Part shown: positions 1 through 6,317 of the stretch, one piece after another
Layout: each line of letters starts with the position of its first letter
Position numbering within the stretch: position 1 is the first letter of the stretch
NCBI GenBank assembly: GCA_027068615.1
Contig: JAMOQV010000075.1
Span: 1-8,476, forward strand
Length of the DNA: 8,476 nt
DNA from: Helicobacteraceae bacterium
GTDB taxonomy: Bacteria > Campylobacterota > Campylobacteria > Campylobacterales > Sulfurimonadaceae
Reading direction: 5' to 3'
Made by a program: the position numbers and the translations under genes
Notes under the pieces: model-generated
Database searches by the model: none
What the model was told of the DNA's origin: nothing
The model's input: only the letters and a program-made list of their open reading frames with translations

Positions 1-551
1 TGTAAATCATCTGTACTTACATGGGTATGAGTTCCAACTATACCACTAACCTGCCCTTGTAGCATCATTATCATAGCTCTTTTTTCACTTGTAGCCTCAG
101 CATGAAAGTCTATAAAAATATTTTTAATACCATCTTCGTGTAAAAGTTTTACTATCTCTTTTGCTCCACGAAAAGCATTATCAACATAAGGCATCCCATA
201 ATGCCCCATAAGATTTATAACAGCCAAATCCTCCCCAGCTACATTATAAACCTTACAACCAGTTCCATCAACACCATCAGGGTAATTGTATGGTCTTAAA
301 ATCTCGTGAGTATCAAAAAGTTTACTTATCTCTTTTTTATCCCAAGAATGGTTTCCACCAGTCATACAATCAACACCATAAGAAAAAATCTCATCAGCAT
401 TTTTAGGAGTTAATCCAAACCCATGAGATGCATTTTCATAATTTGCTATGATAAAATCTATATCATACTCTTTTTTTATTTGTGGTAGATACTTTTTAAG
501 CATCTCTCTACCTGGACGACCTACTATATCGCCTATAAAAGCTATTTTCAT
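1..551 (-). CDS. ymdB: YmdB-family metallophosphoesterase (TIGR00282 type), N-terminal part; 3' end lies outside the window
   Basis: Reading back from the ATG at 551 gives 183 uninterrupted codons to the window edge; family members are about 265-270 residues, so roughly the last third is missing. Visible metal-binding residues fall where the family has them: Asp8 in FIGDIVGRPGR, Glu39-Asn40 in ANYENASHG, Asn67 in GGNHSWD, His150 in DFHAEATSEK, and His175/His177 in GTHTHVSTDD. Known relatives are dinuclear-metal phosphodiesterases; Bacillus YmdB hydrolyses 2',3'-cyclic nucleotides and affects biofilm and motility decisions, but the physiological substrate in Campylobacterota is not established. 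It is probably cytoplasmic, with no signal peptide. The upstream Shine-Dalgarno is weak (TAAGA, about 6-7 nt before ATG). A consensus -10 lies just upstream, so it is likely transcribed separately from the crcB-side operon. The family call is very secure; the function is inferred. Confidence 0.95.
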   Translation of the reverse strand, partial: MKIAFIGDIVGRPGREMLKKYLPQIKKEYDIDFIIANYENASHGFGLTPKNADEIFSYGVDCMTGGNHSWDKKEISKLFDTHEILRPYNYPDGVDGTGCKVYNVAGEDLAVINLMGHYGMPYVDNAFRGAKEIVKLLHEDGIKNIFIDFHAEATSEKRAMIMMLQGQVSGIVGTHTHVSTDDL

Positions 552-578
552 TTTTTAATCTTATTTATTTTAAGTGGG

Positions 579-595
579 ATTATACCAAAATTATA
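579..595 (-). promoter_or_regulatory. Predicted promoter of ymdB with two tandem TATAAT boxes
   Basis: On the minus strand two exact TATAAT hexamers lie 5 nt apart (590-595 and 579-584). The proximal one is preceded by TGG, giving an extended -10 (TGGTATAAT). A start about 7 nt downstream would leave a leader of roughly 20 nt before the ymdB ATG. No -35 at proper spacing is seen; a TTGATA exists but only 9 nt upstream of the proximal box. Reliance on the -10 with weak -35 is usual for Campylobacterota sigma-70 promoters. Prediction only. Confidence 0.6.
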
Positions 596-1097
596 TCAAT
601 CATCATTGGCTTCATTATACATTTTTAATTGTGTATTATTAGTATCATACCAAAGTTTATTTAAAATATATTTTGATTGAATTTTACCACTTTGTCTATA
701 TCTTAATCAATATAAATTTTCAAAAGCATTGAATTTTTTAATCTTTTTATCTATAACATCATAAATAAGTAAGAGAGCATAAATTTATCTTGAAATTCTC
801 GAACAGGTATAACTTTTTGAACTATATTTTTACCAACAGATTTTTCTAACTCTTTTAAGCGATTTTTTCCAAGTAACTCTTTACATTCTATATAATATGT
901 TGCATCATCTTCTCCTGTGATGATTATCTCATATTTTTTAATAATATATAGGAGTTATTATTTTCTTTTTTTTGTAAAAAATTATATTCAAATGCTATTT
1001 ACAAAAGTGTTTTAGTTATACCCAATCTTTGATAATATTCTTTTTCTTGTTGACAAATATTTATCTGTGCAGAGCTTAAATGTTTTGTTAAATTCAT
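596..1097 (-). pseudogene. Decayed remnant of an unrecognised gene (about 167 codons, two stops and two frameshifts)
   Basis: This fills nearly all of the space between ymdB and crcB. Reading begins at ATG 1097 (AAGG 3 nt upstream) with MNLTKHLSSAQINICQQEKE. It meets TAA at 999-1001 after 32 residues and continues in the same frame (IAFEYNFLQKKENNN...) to about 934. At an A6 run (934-939) the sense switches frame, as if one A were lost, giving KYEIIITGEDDATYYIECK and later GKNIVQKVIPVREFQDKF. Near 765-780 it shifts again to IYDVIDKKIKKFNAFENLY, meets TGA at 707-709, and goes on (LRYRQSGKIQSKYILNKLW...) to a final TGA at 596-598. Protein-like composition without gaps across all segments argues for a once-intact gene of about 167 residues. 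I do not recognise the family. It seems soluble and charged, with no signal peptide or membrane helix. Sequencing error could explain the homopolymer shift, but not easily two stops and two shifts together. Confidence 0.72.
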
Positions 1098-1126
1098 AAA
1101 CCTTATAAAACCATATACATTTTTAA

Positions 1127-1519
1127 TTAGCTTATATTTGATTTAACTAAAAAGAAGCCTAATCCAGCCATCAAAACTGTTCCAAATAGGTTTAAAAACA
1201 TATTTATAAAAGCTAAAGTTATGCTACCACCCTCTAACAATAAAAAGCTCTCTATTGCAAATGTTGAGTATGTAGTTAATGCACCTAAAATACCTGTAGA
1301 TAAAAAAGATTTCATATGTAAAGAAAAATAACTACTATACATAAAATAAGCCACTAAAACACCCATAATAAAACTTCCTAAAAGATTTACACTTAAAGTT
1401 CCAACAGGTATATCATGGGGTAATCTACTTGATACTACTCCATTTAAATAAGCACGAAGAACAGCTCCTATAAATCCACCACTACCTATGGCTAGAATCG
1501 TTTGCCAACTCATCATCAT
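1127..1519 (-). CDS. crcB: Fluoride ion exporter CrcB/Fluc
   Basis: A small inner-membrane protein of up to 130 residues, the usual Fluc length, with four hydrophobic helices (about 8-26, 38-60, 70-95 and 100-124). Family signatures are present: GGFIGAVLR (14-22, with the conserved Arg22), GTLSVNLLGSF (40-50, with Asn45), and GALTTYSTF (79-87), whose TTYSTF belongs to the central Na+/fluoride pathway. Fluc proteins work as antiparallel dimers that let toxic cytoplasmic fluoride leave the cell; a single gene suggests a homodimer. Three consecutive ATGs (1519, 1516, 1513) could start it; AAGG at 1523-1526 sits 3, 6 and 9 nt from them, so the second or third is more likely than the first. All lie within the end of plsC (overlap 32-38 nt), so translation is probably coupled to plsC. 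It is the last intact gene of the operon. No fluoride riboswitch is seen before it. Confidence 0.95.
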   Translation of the reverse strand: MMMSWQTILAIGSGGFIGAVLRAYLNGVVSSRLPHDIPVGTLSVNLLGSFIMGVLVAYFMYSSYFSLHMKSFLSTGILGALTTYSTFAIESFLLLEGGSITLAFINMFLNLFGTVLMAGLGFFLVKSNIS

Positions 1520-2180
1520 ATACCTTTTGCATTTTTTCTCTTAAATCTCTTAGCCAATTTTCATCATTTTTATCTGCTATAAAAGTATCCATAAATATAA
1601 CTTTTATACAACCTGGTTTATAATAAAGTTTTTTTATATCATAATACTTAGCCGTTTGCATAAGAACTATAGGTTGTACTTTTAAACGATATTTATCGGC
1701 TACAACTTTTGCTCCATTTTTAAATGGCAACATCTTACCTGTTTTACTTCTTGTTCCCTCTGGAAACATAGCTATTACACGACCTTTATTTAAACGATTT
1801 TTTGCATTTTTTAAAAGTCTTAAAAGTGAAGTCTTACTTTGTCTCTCTATAGGTATATCTTCAGGCAGACTCATAGCAAGACCAAAAAAAGGAACATCAA
1901 ACAACTCTTTTTTTGCAACCCATGACAAATCTTTCTTAGATACTGTTTCCATAACACCTATATCTAAATCACTTTGATGATTTATAAGATACATTTGTGC
2001 AGCTGGGTCTTCTTTTCCTTTTACCTCAGTTGTAAAAAAAGTAAGTAAACGGATTATCCAAGCAGATATTTTTCTAGGGTATGGTCTAGGCAATATAGGA
2101 TACAATAATATAGATAAAGTCAATGATGCAAAAATAATAATAGTCGAAAAAAACCAACTAATATGTGCAAATATCTTCAT
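1482..2180 (-). CDS. plsC: 1-acyl-sn-glycerol-3-phosphate acyltransferase (lysophosphatidate acyltransferase)
   Basis: Acylates the sn-2 position of lysophosphatidic acid to give phosphatidic acid, the precursor of membrane phospholipids, at the cytoplasmic face of the inner membrane. The 232-residue product matches the family length. An N-terminal hydrophobic segment (about 7-30) anchors it. Acyltransferase block I is NHQSDLD (67-73; catalytic pair His68...Asp73, HX4D), a DIPIERQ stretch (108-114) fits the glycerol-phosphate-binding block, and block III is FPEGTR (139-144). Helix-turn segments rich in Lys/Arg follow, as expected for a membrane-surface enzyme. Its ATG (2180) lies inside the last 23 nt of the upstream gene, with a purine-rich GGATGGG stretch before it, and its end overlaps crcB, so it is an internal operon gene. 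A paralogous acyltransferase with another lysolipid acceptor cannot be excluded from sequence alone. Confidence 0.93.
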   Translation of the reverse strand: MKIFAHISWFFSTIIIFASLTLSILLYPILPRPYPRKISAWIIRLLTFFTTEVKGKEDPAAQMYLINHQSDLDIGVMETVSKKDLSWVAKKELFDVPFFGLAMSLPEDIPIERQSKTSLLRLLKNAKNRLNKGRVIAMFPEGTRSKTGKMLPFKNGAKVVADKYRLKVQPIVLMQTAKYYDIKKLYYKPGCIKVIFMDTFIADKNDENWLRDLREKMQKVYDDELANDSSHR

Positions 2181-3267
2181 TTTTCACCCATCCTATTTTA
2201 TTGTTTTGTAATTTTACTTTTGTAAACTCTCTTACATCACCCTCTTTTTTAAGAGTTATATTTTGAGTTGTTGTCTCAAAAATAGTACCATTTCTAACCG
2301 GTAAAAGATATATATTTGAACCTTTTTTTATACATATATCCTTTTGTGGTGCAGATAAGTATAAAACATATCCTAATGGTACAAATATAAAAATCAAATA
2401 AACATACTTTCTTCGCCAAAGAATCAGTAAAAAACCTATAAATGCTACTACAGAAGCTATCTGAATCTTAAGTCTTTCACGAGATTGATCTTTTGGTTTT
2501 AAATCTGTTTGAGTTGAAACACTATCATCATCAACTATTATTGGTATAGTTATCATAACAAATTTATTTGATAAAAGATTAAAATAACTAAAAGAAAAAT
2601 TTTCTATCTGCTTATCTATGATGATAAAATATGTAATTTTAGACTCAAAATAAGAATCAACTACAGACTCAATACCTTGTTTAAAAACATTTTGAAAATG
2701 CATCTTAGATATCTTTGTATTCGTAGCATTTGCTTCAAATACTATTATATTATGCTTATTATCATAACTTGTTGTTCTATAATCAACCAAATTTAAAGAG
2801 TTTGCTATTATATTTGAAAAATCTTTTCTTGGATTTAAAGTTATGACTTTTAATTTTTTACCTAAAATAGTTGTTTTTCTGTATTTTCTATAAGCTACAA
2901 TTTCAGCGGTAATATCTGGTAATTTTGCTTTAGAATCTTCAACATAAAAATAAAACGTATCAAAATAATATCTATCTTGAACCTTTCTAAAGGGTATCTC
3001 ATTTAAAGACTCTAAACCATAATAATTAGAAAATTCATATTTTATATCAAGAAAATTTTTTGTTGTTGATAAAGTTTTTATTGTTATAGAAAAAATTTCA
3101 CCATTAAATACTCTTTTTGGCATCTCTTGATAACTAAGATACAATACCTTCTTTAACGGCACTACCTGAGTGATAGGATTAGTAGTATTTACTTCAGATG
3201 ATACATTTATATCATCTGAGTATAAAACACTTATAAAAATCGCAACTAGTATTGTTATGATTTTCAC
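2158..3267 (-). CDS. Uncharacterised membrane-anchored periplasmic protein with C-terminal SH3-like domain
   Basis: A 369-residue protein I cannot assign to a named function. Residues 1-17 look like a signal peptide (MKIITILVAIFISVLYS, then DD). Residues about 35-245 are beta-rich, alternating polar and hydrophobic, with no recognised catalytic motif; the overall plan of signal, beta-sandwich-like region and late membrane segment loosely resembles BatD-like proteins, but I see no proof of that. A charged linker (252-267) precedes two hydrophobic helices (about 268-284 and 288-305) joined by the basic turn WRRK, which suggests a cytoplasmic hairpin. Residues about 312-367 resemble a bacterial SH3 domain (KKGSNIYLLPVRNGT, then KIGWVKNEDI at the end), predicted to be periplasmic. 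Its ATG overlaps the purQ stop as ATGA (4 nt), and its own 3' end overlaps plsC by 23 nt, so it is translated as part of the purine/plsC operon. A role at the cell wall or envelope is possible but only inferred. Confidence 0.85.
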   Translation of the reverse strand: MKIITILVAIFISVLYSDDINVSSEVNTTNPITQVVPLKKVLYLSYQEMPKRVFNGEIFSITIKTLSTTKNFLDIKYEFSNYYGLESLNEIPFRKVQDRYYFDTFYFYVEDSKAKLPDITAEIVAYRKYRKTTILGKKLKVITLNPRKDFSNIIANSLNLVDYRTTSYDNKHNIIVFEANATNTKISKMHFQNVFKQGIESVVDSYFESKITYFIIIDKQIENFSFSYFNLLSNKFVMITIPIIVDDDSVSTQTDLKPKDQSRERLKIQIASVVAFIGFLLILWRRKYVYLIFIFVPLGYVLYLSAPQKDICIKKGSNIYLLPVRNGTIFETTTQNITLKKEGDVREFTKVKLQNNKIGWVKNEDICTY

Positions 3268-3938
3268 GCGTCTAAAAATCCTTGAAGCATCTTCACACCA
3301 TCATCAGAACCTAGTATTAACTCCATAGCTCTTTCAGGGTGAGGCATAAGACCAAATACATTTTTTTCTTTATTGCAAACACCAGCAATAGAATCTACAC
3401 TACCATTTGGATTTGAGATATTTCCTTCTGCATCTGTATATTTTAAAAGGATTTGATTGTTTTCTTCTAACTCTTTTAAACCAGCTTCATCTATAAAATA
3501 ATTACCATCATGATGTGCAATAGGGATATTTACAACATCACCTTTATCTAATTTTTCTAAAAAAGTATTATCATTGTTGATAACTTTTAAATGGTGATAT
3601 TTAGATAAAAAATGAAGATGCTCATTTCTTTTTAATGCACCAGGAAGTAATCTAGCTTCTGTTAAAACTTGAAAACCGTTACATATACCTAAAACTTTTC
3701 CACCATCTTGTGCATAGCTAGAAACAGCTTTCATAACAGGAGAAAATCTAGCAATAGCCCCACTTCTAAGGTAATCACCATAAGAAAATCCACCAGCTAC
3801 AACAAGTAAATCAGTATCATTAGGGATAGTCTCAGATTTATGCCATAAGATCTCAACATCAGCACCTAAAGTTTTAAATGCATGAACAGTATCATATTCA
3901 CAGTTAGTACCTGGAAATTGAAGTACAACTACTTTCAT
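3264..3938 (-). CDS. purQ: Phosphoribosylformylglycinamidine synthase, glutaminase subunit PurQ
   Basis: Class I glutamine amidotransferase subunit of FGAM synthase: it releases ammonia from glutamine for conversion of FGAR to FGAM by PurL, the fourth step of de novo purine synthesis in the cytoplasm. The 224 residues match free-standing PurQ of the PurS/PurQ/PurL type rather than the fused large PurL. Catalytic Cys86 is in GICNGFQ, and His200 and Glu202 in LMPHPERA complete the triad. The start VVLQFPGTNCEYD and the oxyanion segment GGFSYGDYLRSGAIA (49-63) are typical. Its ATG shares one base with the purS stop (TAATG), giving 1:1 coupling of the two small subunits, and its stop overlaps the next gene as ATGA. 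purL is not in this window, so the complex must be completed from another locus. Confidence 0.98.
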   Translation of the reverse strand: MKVVVLQFPGTNCEYDTVHAFKTLGADVEILWHKSETIPNDTDLLVVAGGFSYGDYLRSGAIARFSPVMKAVSSYAQDGGKVLGICNGFQVLTEARLLPGALKRNEHLHFLSKYHHLKVINNDNTFLEKLDKGDVVNIPIAHHDGNYFIDEAGLKELEENNQILLKYTDAEGNISNPNGSVDSIAGVCNKEKNVFGLMPHPERAMELILGSDDGVKMLQGFLDA

Positions 3939-4177
3939 TATACTAACTCTATCTCATAATCTTCAATTACAGTATTTGCTAAAAGTTCTTCACACATTTT
4001 AGTTACTTCTGCCATTGCTTTTTCTTTATCAGTTTCATTTAGTTGTAAAACTATTTGTTTACCAACTCTAACATCCTCTACACTGTTAAAATGAAGAGAA
4101 TCAAGTGCATGATGCACTGCCTTACCTTGAGAATCTAATACACCCGCTTTTAAAGAGATATTTACTATTGCTTTCAT
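3938..4177 (-). CDS. purS: Phosphoribosylformylglycinamidine synthase subunit PurS
   Basis: The small (79-residue) subunit that bridges PurQ and PurL in the three-part FGAM synthase and helps ammonia pass between their active sites. Family features are visible: an N-terminal strand MKAIVNISLKAGVLDSQGKA, the helix with the VHHALDSL segment, then VEDVRVGKQIVLQL and a second ferredoxin-like helix ending with the strand VIEDYEIELV. The length is normal. AGGA lies about 10 nt before the ATG, in the 12-nt gap after the purC stop. Its stop overlaps the purQ start by one base. It belongs to the purC-purS-purQ block, an order also known from Bacillus, where purL follows; here purL does not. Confidence 0.97.
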   Translation of the reverse strand: MKAIVNISLKAGVLDSQGKAVHHALDSLHFNSVEDVRVGKQIVLQLNETDKEKAMAEVTKMCEELLANTVIEDYEIELV

Positions 4178-4189
4178 TTTTTACTATTC

Positions 4190-4903
4190 CTATTTTTCTA
4201 AAATTCTTTCTAAAACTTGTTCATAAGCTACTTTCAGCCCACCTTTGCCTTGACGAAATCTATCTTTATCAAGACTTTCACCACTCTCCATATCCCAAAA
4301 ACGACAATTATCTGGAGATATCTCATCTACTAAGATTATATTTCCATTACTATCTTTTCCAAATTCTAGTTTGAAATCAACAAGATTTAGACCTTTTTTT
4401 GCAAAATAAGGACGAAGTATATCATTTATCTGACGAGCCATACGACGAAGTTTATCCAACTCATCTTGATAATCAACTAAACCTAGTATAAGTGCATGTT
4501 GGTCATTTAACTTAGGGTCACCTAAATCATCATTTTTATAATCAAATTCAACTAAAGTAAAAGGTAAAACTGTTCCATCCTCTATACCTAGATTTCGAGT
4601 AAGACTTCCAGTAGCTATATTTCTAACAATAACTTCTATAAGTATAACATCAGCTTTCTTATGCAACATATGGTTGTCATCTAGCATCTTTACAAAGTGT
4701 GTTTGGATACCTTTATCTTCAAGAAGTTTAAAAAGCTCAGTTGAGATTTTATTATTTAATGCACCTTTACCCTCTTCTGAAGACTTCTTCTCACCATTAA
4801 AAGCTGTTAAATCATCTTTAAATTCTGAAATTACAAGATTTTCATCATCTGTTAAAAATAATCTCTTTGCTTTTCCCTCATAAAGTAACTCTCTTTTTTC
4901 CAT
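4190..4903 (-). CDS. purC: Phosphoribosylaminoimidazole-succinocarboxamide synthase (SAICAR synthetase)
   Basis: Catalyses the ATP-dependent joining of aspartate to CAIR, forming SAICAR in de novo purine synthesis; cytoplasmic. The 237 residues match the short bacterial PurC. Visible signatures: the nucleotide-binding start LLYEGKAKRLF (6-16), SEFKDDLTAFNG (26-37), VRNIATGSLTRNLGIEDG (93-110), the LVDFKLEFG strand (174-182), and DEISPDNCRFWD (193-204), which contains the metal/ATP acidic residues. The ATG at 4903 starts 6 nt after the ctpA stop; AAGGA (4913-4917) directly precedes that ctpA stop and sits 9 nt from the start, so ribosomes ending ctpA can re-initiate here. It opens the purine block of the operon. 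Confidence 0.98.
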   Translation of the reverse strand: MEKRELLYEGKAKRLFLTDDENLVISEFKDDLTAFNGEKKSSEEGKGALNNKISTELFKLLEDKGIQTHFVKMLDDNHMLHKKADVILIEVIVRNIATGSLTRNLGIEDGTVLPFTLVEFDYKNDDLGDPKLNDQHALILGLVDYQDELDKLRRMARQINDILRPYFAKKGLNLVDFKLEFGKDSNGNIILVDEISPDNCRFWDMESGESLDKDRFRQGKGGLKVAYEQVLERILEK

Positions 4904-4909
4904 AAAAAC

Positions 4910-6223
4910 CTATCCTTTTGTAATAACTAAAGCTTTAACAATATTTACAGCTTCATTTAACTGCATATCTTTATTTAGCATCTCTTTTGTAATTATATCT
5001 TTTTTATCTTTTTTTAACTCTTTAGTTTTAGCTTTTTTACCATCAACTTTTTCAAGTTCTTTTTCTAAGTGTTTTTTCAAATCAGCTTCTTTTATGCTAA
5101 AACTATTTTTTTGTGTTTTTACCTCTCCTGGTAAAACTTTTATATCTGGTGTTACACCAACAGCCTGTATAGTTCTACCACTAGGAAGATAATATCTCGC
5201 TATAGTTAATTTTATAGCTTCATTCTCCGTTATAGGAAGTATAACTTGAACACTACCTTTTCCAAATGTTTTTTCACCAACGATTATAGCTCTTTTATCG
5301 TCTTGTAAAGCACCACTTACAATCTCTGAAGCACTTGCACTACCACCATTTACAAGAACAACTAAAGGAACATCTGTTATTGTTGTCGAAGAGGTAGCCG
5401 AATAAGTTTTAGAATCTTCTTTTTCACGACCTTTTTGAGAAACTATATCTCCACTATTTACAAATAAATCAACAAGCCCAACAGCCTGATCCAATAAACC
5501 ACCAGGATTATTTCTTAAATCAAGAATAATACCTTTTGTTACAGCTTTTCTCTTTAATATAGCTTTTTTTACATCTTTTACAACTTTTTTATCAAAACTT
5601 GTAACTCTTACATAAAGTATATCATCTCCTATGGTTTTAGTATATACAGATTCTATTGTTATAATACCTCTTACAATGTGTATATTTAAAGGTTTTGGTT
5701 CATCTTTACGCACTATAGTCAAATCTATAGGTGTACCAACTTTACCCCTCATAATAGAAACAGCTTCATCTATACTCATACCCAAAGTAGATTTATCGTT
5801 TATTTTTAAGATAATATCACTTGCTTTTAAACCTGCTTTATCTGCTGGTGTACCTTCTATAGGGGCAATAATAGTCAATGCACCATCTCTTATACCAACT
5901 GTTATACCCAAGCCACCAAATTCACCATCAGTTTGTACTTTTAATTGTTTAAAATCTTTTTTATTTAGATAGTTTGAGTGTGCATCAAGTTCACTTAACA
6001 TACCAGCTAAAGCTTTATCCATAAGCTCTTCTATAGTTATTTTATCTACATTGTATTTCTCAACAATAGATATAACTTTCGTAAATTTTGCCAATGCCTC
6101 CAAACGAGATGCTTCCTTGTTTGTTGATTCATCTGAAGATGCAAAAAGATTTGATGAAAACAACATAACAATAGCAAATCCAACCGTTACAAAACCAAAT
6201 GTAAATAAACTTTTATTTTTCAT
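4910..6223 (-). CDS. ctpA: Carboxy-terminal processing protease, S41 family (CtpA-type)
   Basis: Periplasmic serine protease with a Ser/Lys dyad that trims C-terminal tails of envelope proteins. I use the ATG at 6223 (437 residues) because AAGGA (6229-6233) lies 5 nt before it; a TTG at 6244 is less likely. Residues 1-28 form a signal peptide or N-terminal anchor (KNKS, a long hydrophobic stretch, then LFASSDES). A helical region (40-98) precedes a PDZ domain (about 99-180) with the ligand loop GGLGITVG. The peptidase core has LDLRNNPGGLLDQAV (234-248), catalytic Ser297 in NGGSASASEI, and Lys322 and Gln326 in FGKGSVQ; the Ser-Lys spacing of 25 equals that of E. coli Prc (452/477). A Lys-rich stretch (about 392-413) interrupts the C-terminal tail. 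No lipobox Cys is seen. It is first in the seven-gene minus-strand operon, behind a TATAAT box in the divergent promoter region. Confidence 0.96.
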   Translation of the reverse strand: MKNKSLFTFGFVTVGFAIVMLFSSNLFASSDESTNKEASRLEALAKFTKVISIVEKYNVDKITIEELMDKALAGMLSELDAHSNYLNKKDFKQLKVQTDGEFGGLGITVGIRDGALTIIAPIEGTPADKAGLKASDIILKINDKSTLGMSIDEAVSIMRGKVGTPIDLTIVRKDEPKPLNIHIVRGIITIESVYTKTIGDDILYVRVTSFDKKVVKDVKKAILKRKAVTKGIILDLRNNPGGLLDQAVGLVDLFVNSGDIVSQKGREKEDSKTYSATSSTTITDVPLVVLVNGGSASASEIVSGALQDDKRAIIVGEKTFGKGSVQVILPITENEAIKLTIARYYLPSGRTIQAVGVTPDIKVLPGEVKTQKNSFSIKEADLKKHLEKELEKVDGKKAKTKELKKDKKDIITKEMLNKDMQLNEAVNIVKALVITKG

Positions 6224-6227
6224 AATT

Positions 6228-6233
6228 TTCCTT
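6228..6233 (-). promoter_or_regulatory. Ribosome binding site that fixes the ctpA start
   Basis: The minus strand reads AAGGAA with the ATG at 6223 following AAGGA after 5 nt. This supports that ATG over the in-frame TTG at 6244, which has no comparable site upstream and would place the ribosome binding sequence inside the coding region. Confidence 0.75.
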
Positions 6234-6250
6234 AAATATTTCAAGTTATC

Positions 6251-6256
6251 ATTATA
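6251..6256 (-). promoter_or_regulatory. Predicted -10 box of the ctpA-pur-plsC-crcB operon
   Basis: The exact hexamer TATAAT on the minus strand places a start near 6244 and a leader of about 20 nt carrying the ctpA ribosome binding site. A TTAACC with 15-nt spacing is the nearest poor -35. A second minus-strand TATAAT at 6279-6284 could be an upstream alternative. Prediction from sequence only. Confidence 0.5.
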
Positions 6257-6291
6257 GTTTATATGTGGTTAATTTTCTATTATATTTTAGA

Positions 6292-6297
6292 TATAAT
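6292..6297 (+). promoter_or_regulatory. Predicted -10 box of waaC-htrB
   Basis: An exact TATAAT on the plus strand in a T/A-rich tract. A start about 7 nt downstream (near 6304) leaves a very short leader in which AAGG (6305-6308) is almost at the 5' end; TATATT at 6281-6286 would give a more comfortable leader and is the alternative. No clear -35. Confidence 0.45.
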
Positions 6298-6317
6298 TGC
6301 AAAAAAGGTAATTATAT

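Noticed and set aside
588..593. TTGATA as the -35 of the ymdB promoter
   Set aside because: It matches 5 of 6 consensus bases but sits only about 9 nt from the proximal TATAAT and overlaps the distal one, far from the normal 16-18 nt spacing.
552..1126. A non-coding RNA, integration site or CRISPR-like array in the crcB-ymdB spacer
   Set aside because: There are no repeats or structured stems; the sequence is better explained as a decayed coding region with stops and frameshifts.
1098..1126. Rho-independent terminator after crcB
   Set aside because: The 29-base gap has only A/T runs and a short direct repeat (GGTTT), no inverted repeat able to form a GC-containing stem.
1510..1600. Fluoride riboswitch controlling crcB
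   Set aside because: crcB starts inside plsC in a packed operon; the upstream sequence is coding, and I see no fluoride-riboswitch pseudoknot elements.
4105..4374. Plus-strand open frames opposite purS/purC, ctpA (4674-4883, 5631-5972, 6051-6257) and minus-strand frames opposite waaC/htrB (6728-6952, 7308-7583)
   Set aside because: They are antisense shadows of well-supported genes, with no recognisable motif and no ribosome binding site.
6224..6244. Upstream TTG start (6244) for ctpA
   Set aside because: The AAGGA ribosome binding site lies between it and the ATG at 6223, with ideal spacing to that ATG, and the predicted operon start site falls near 6244 itself.
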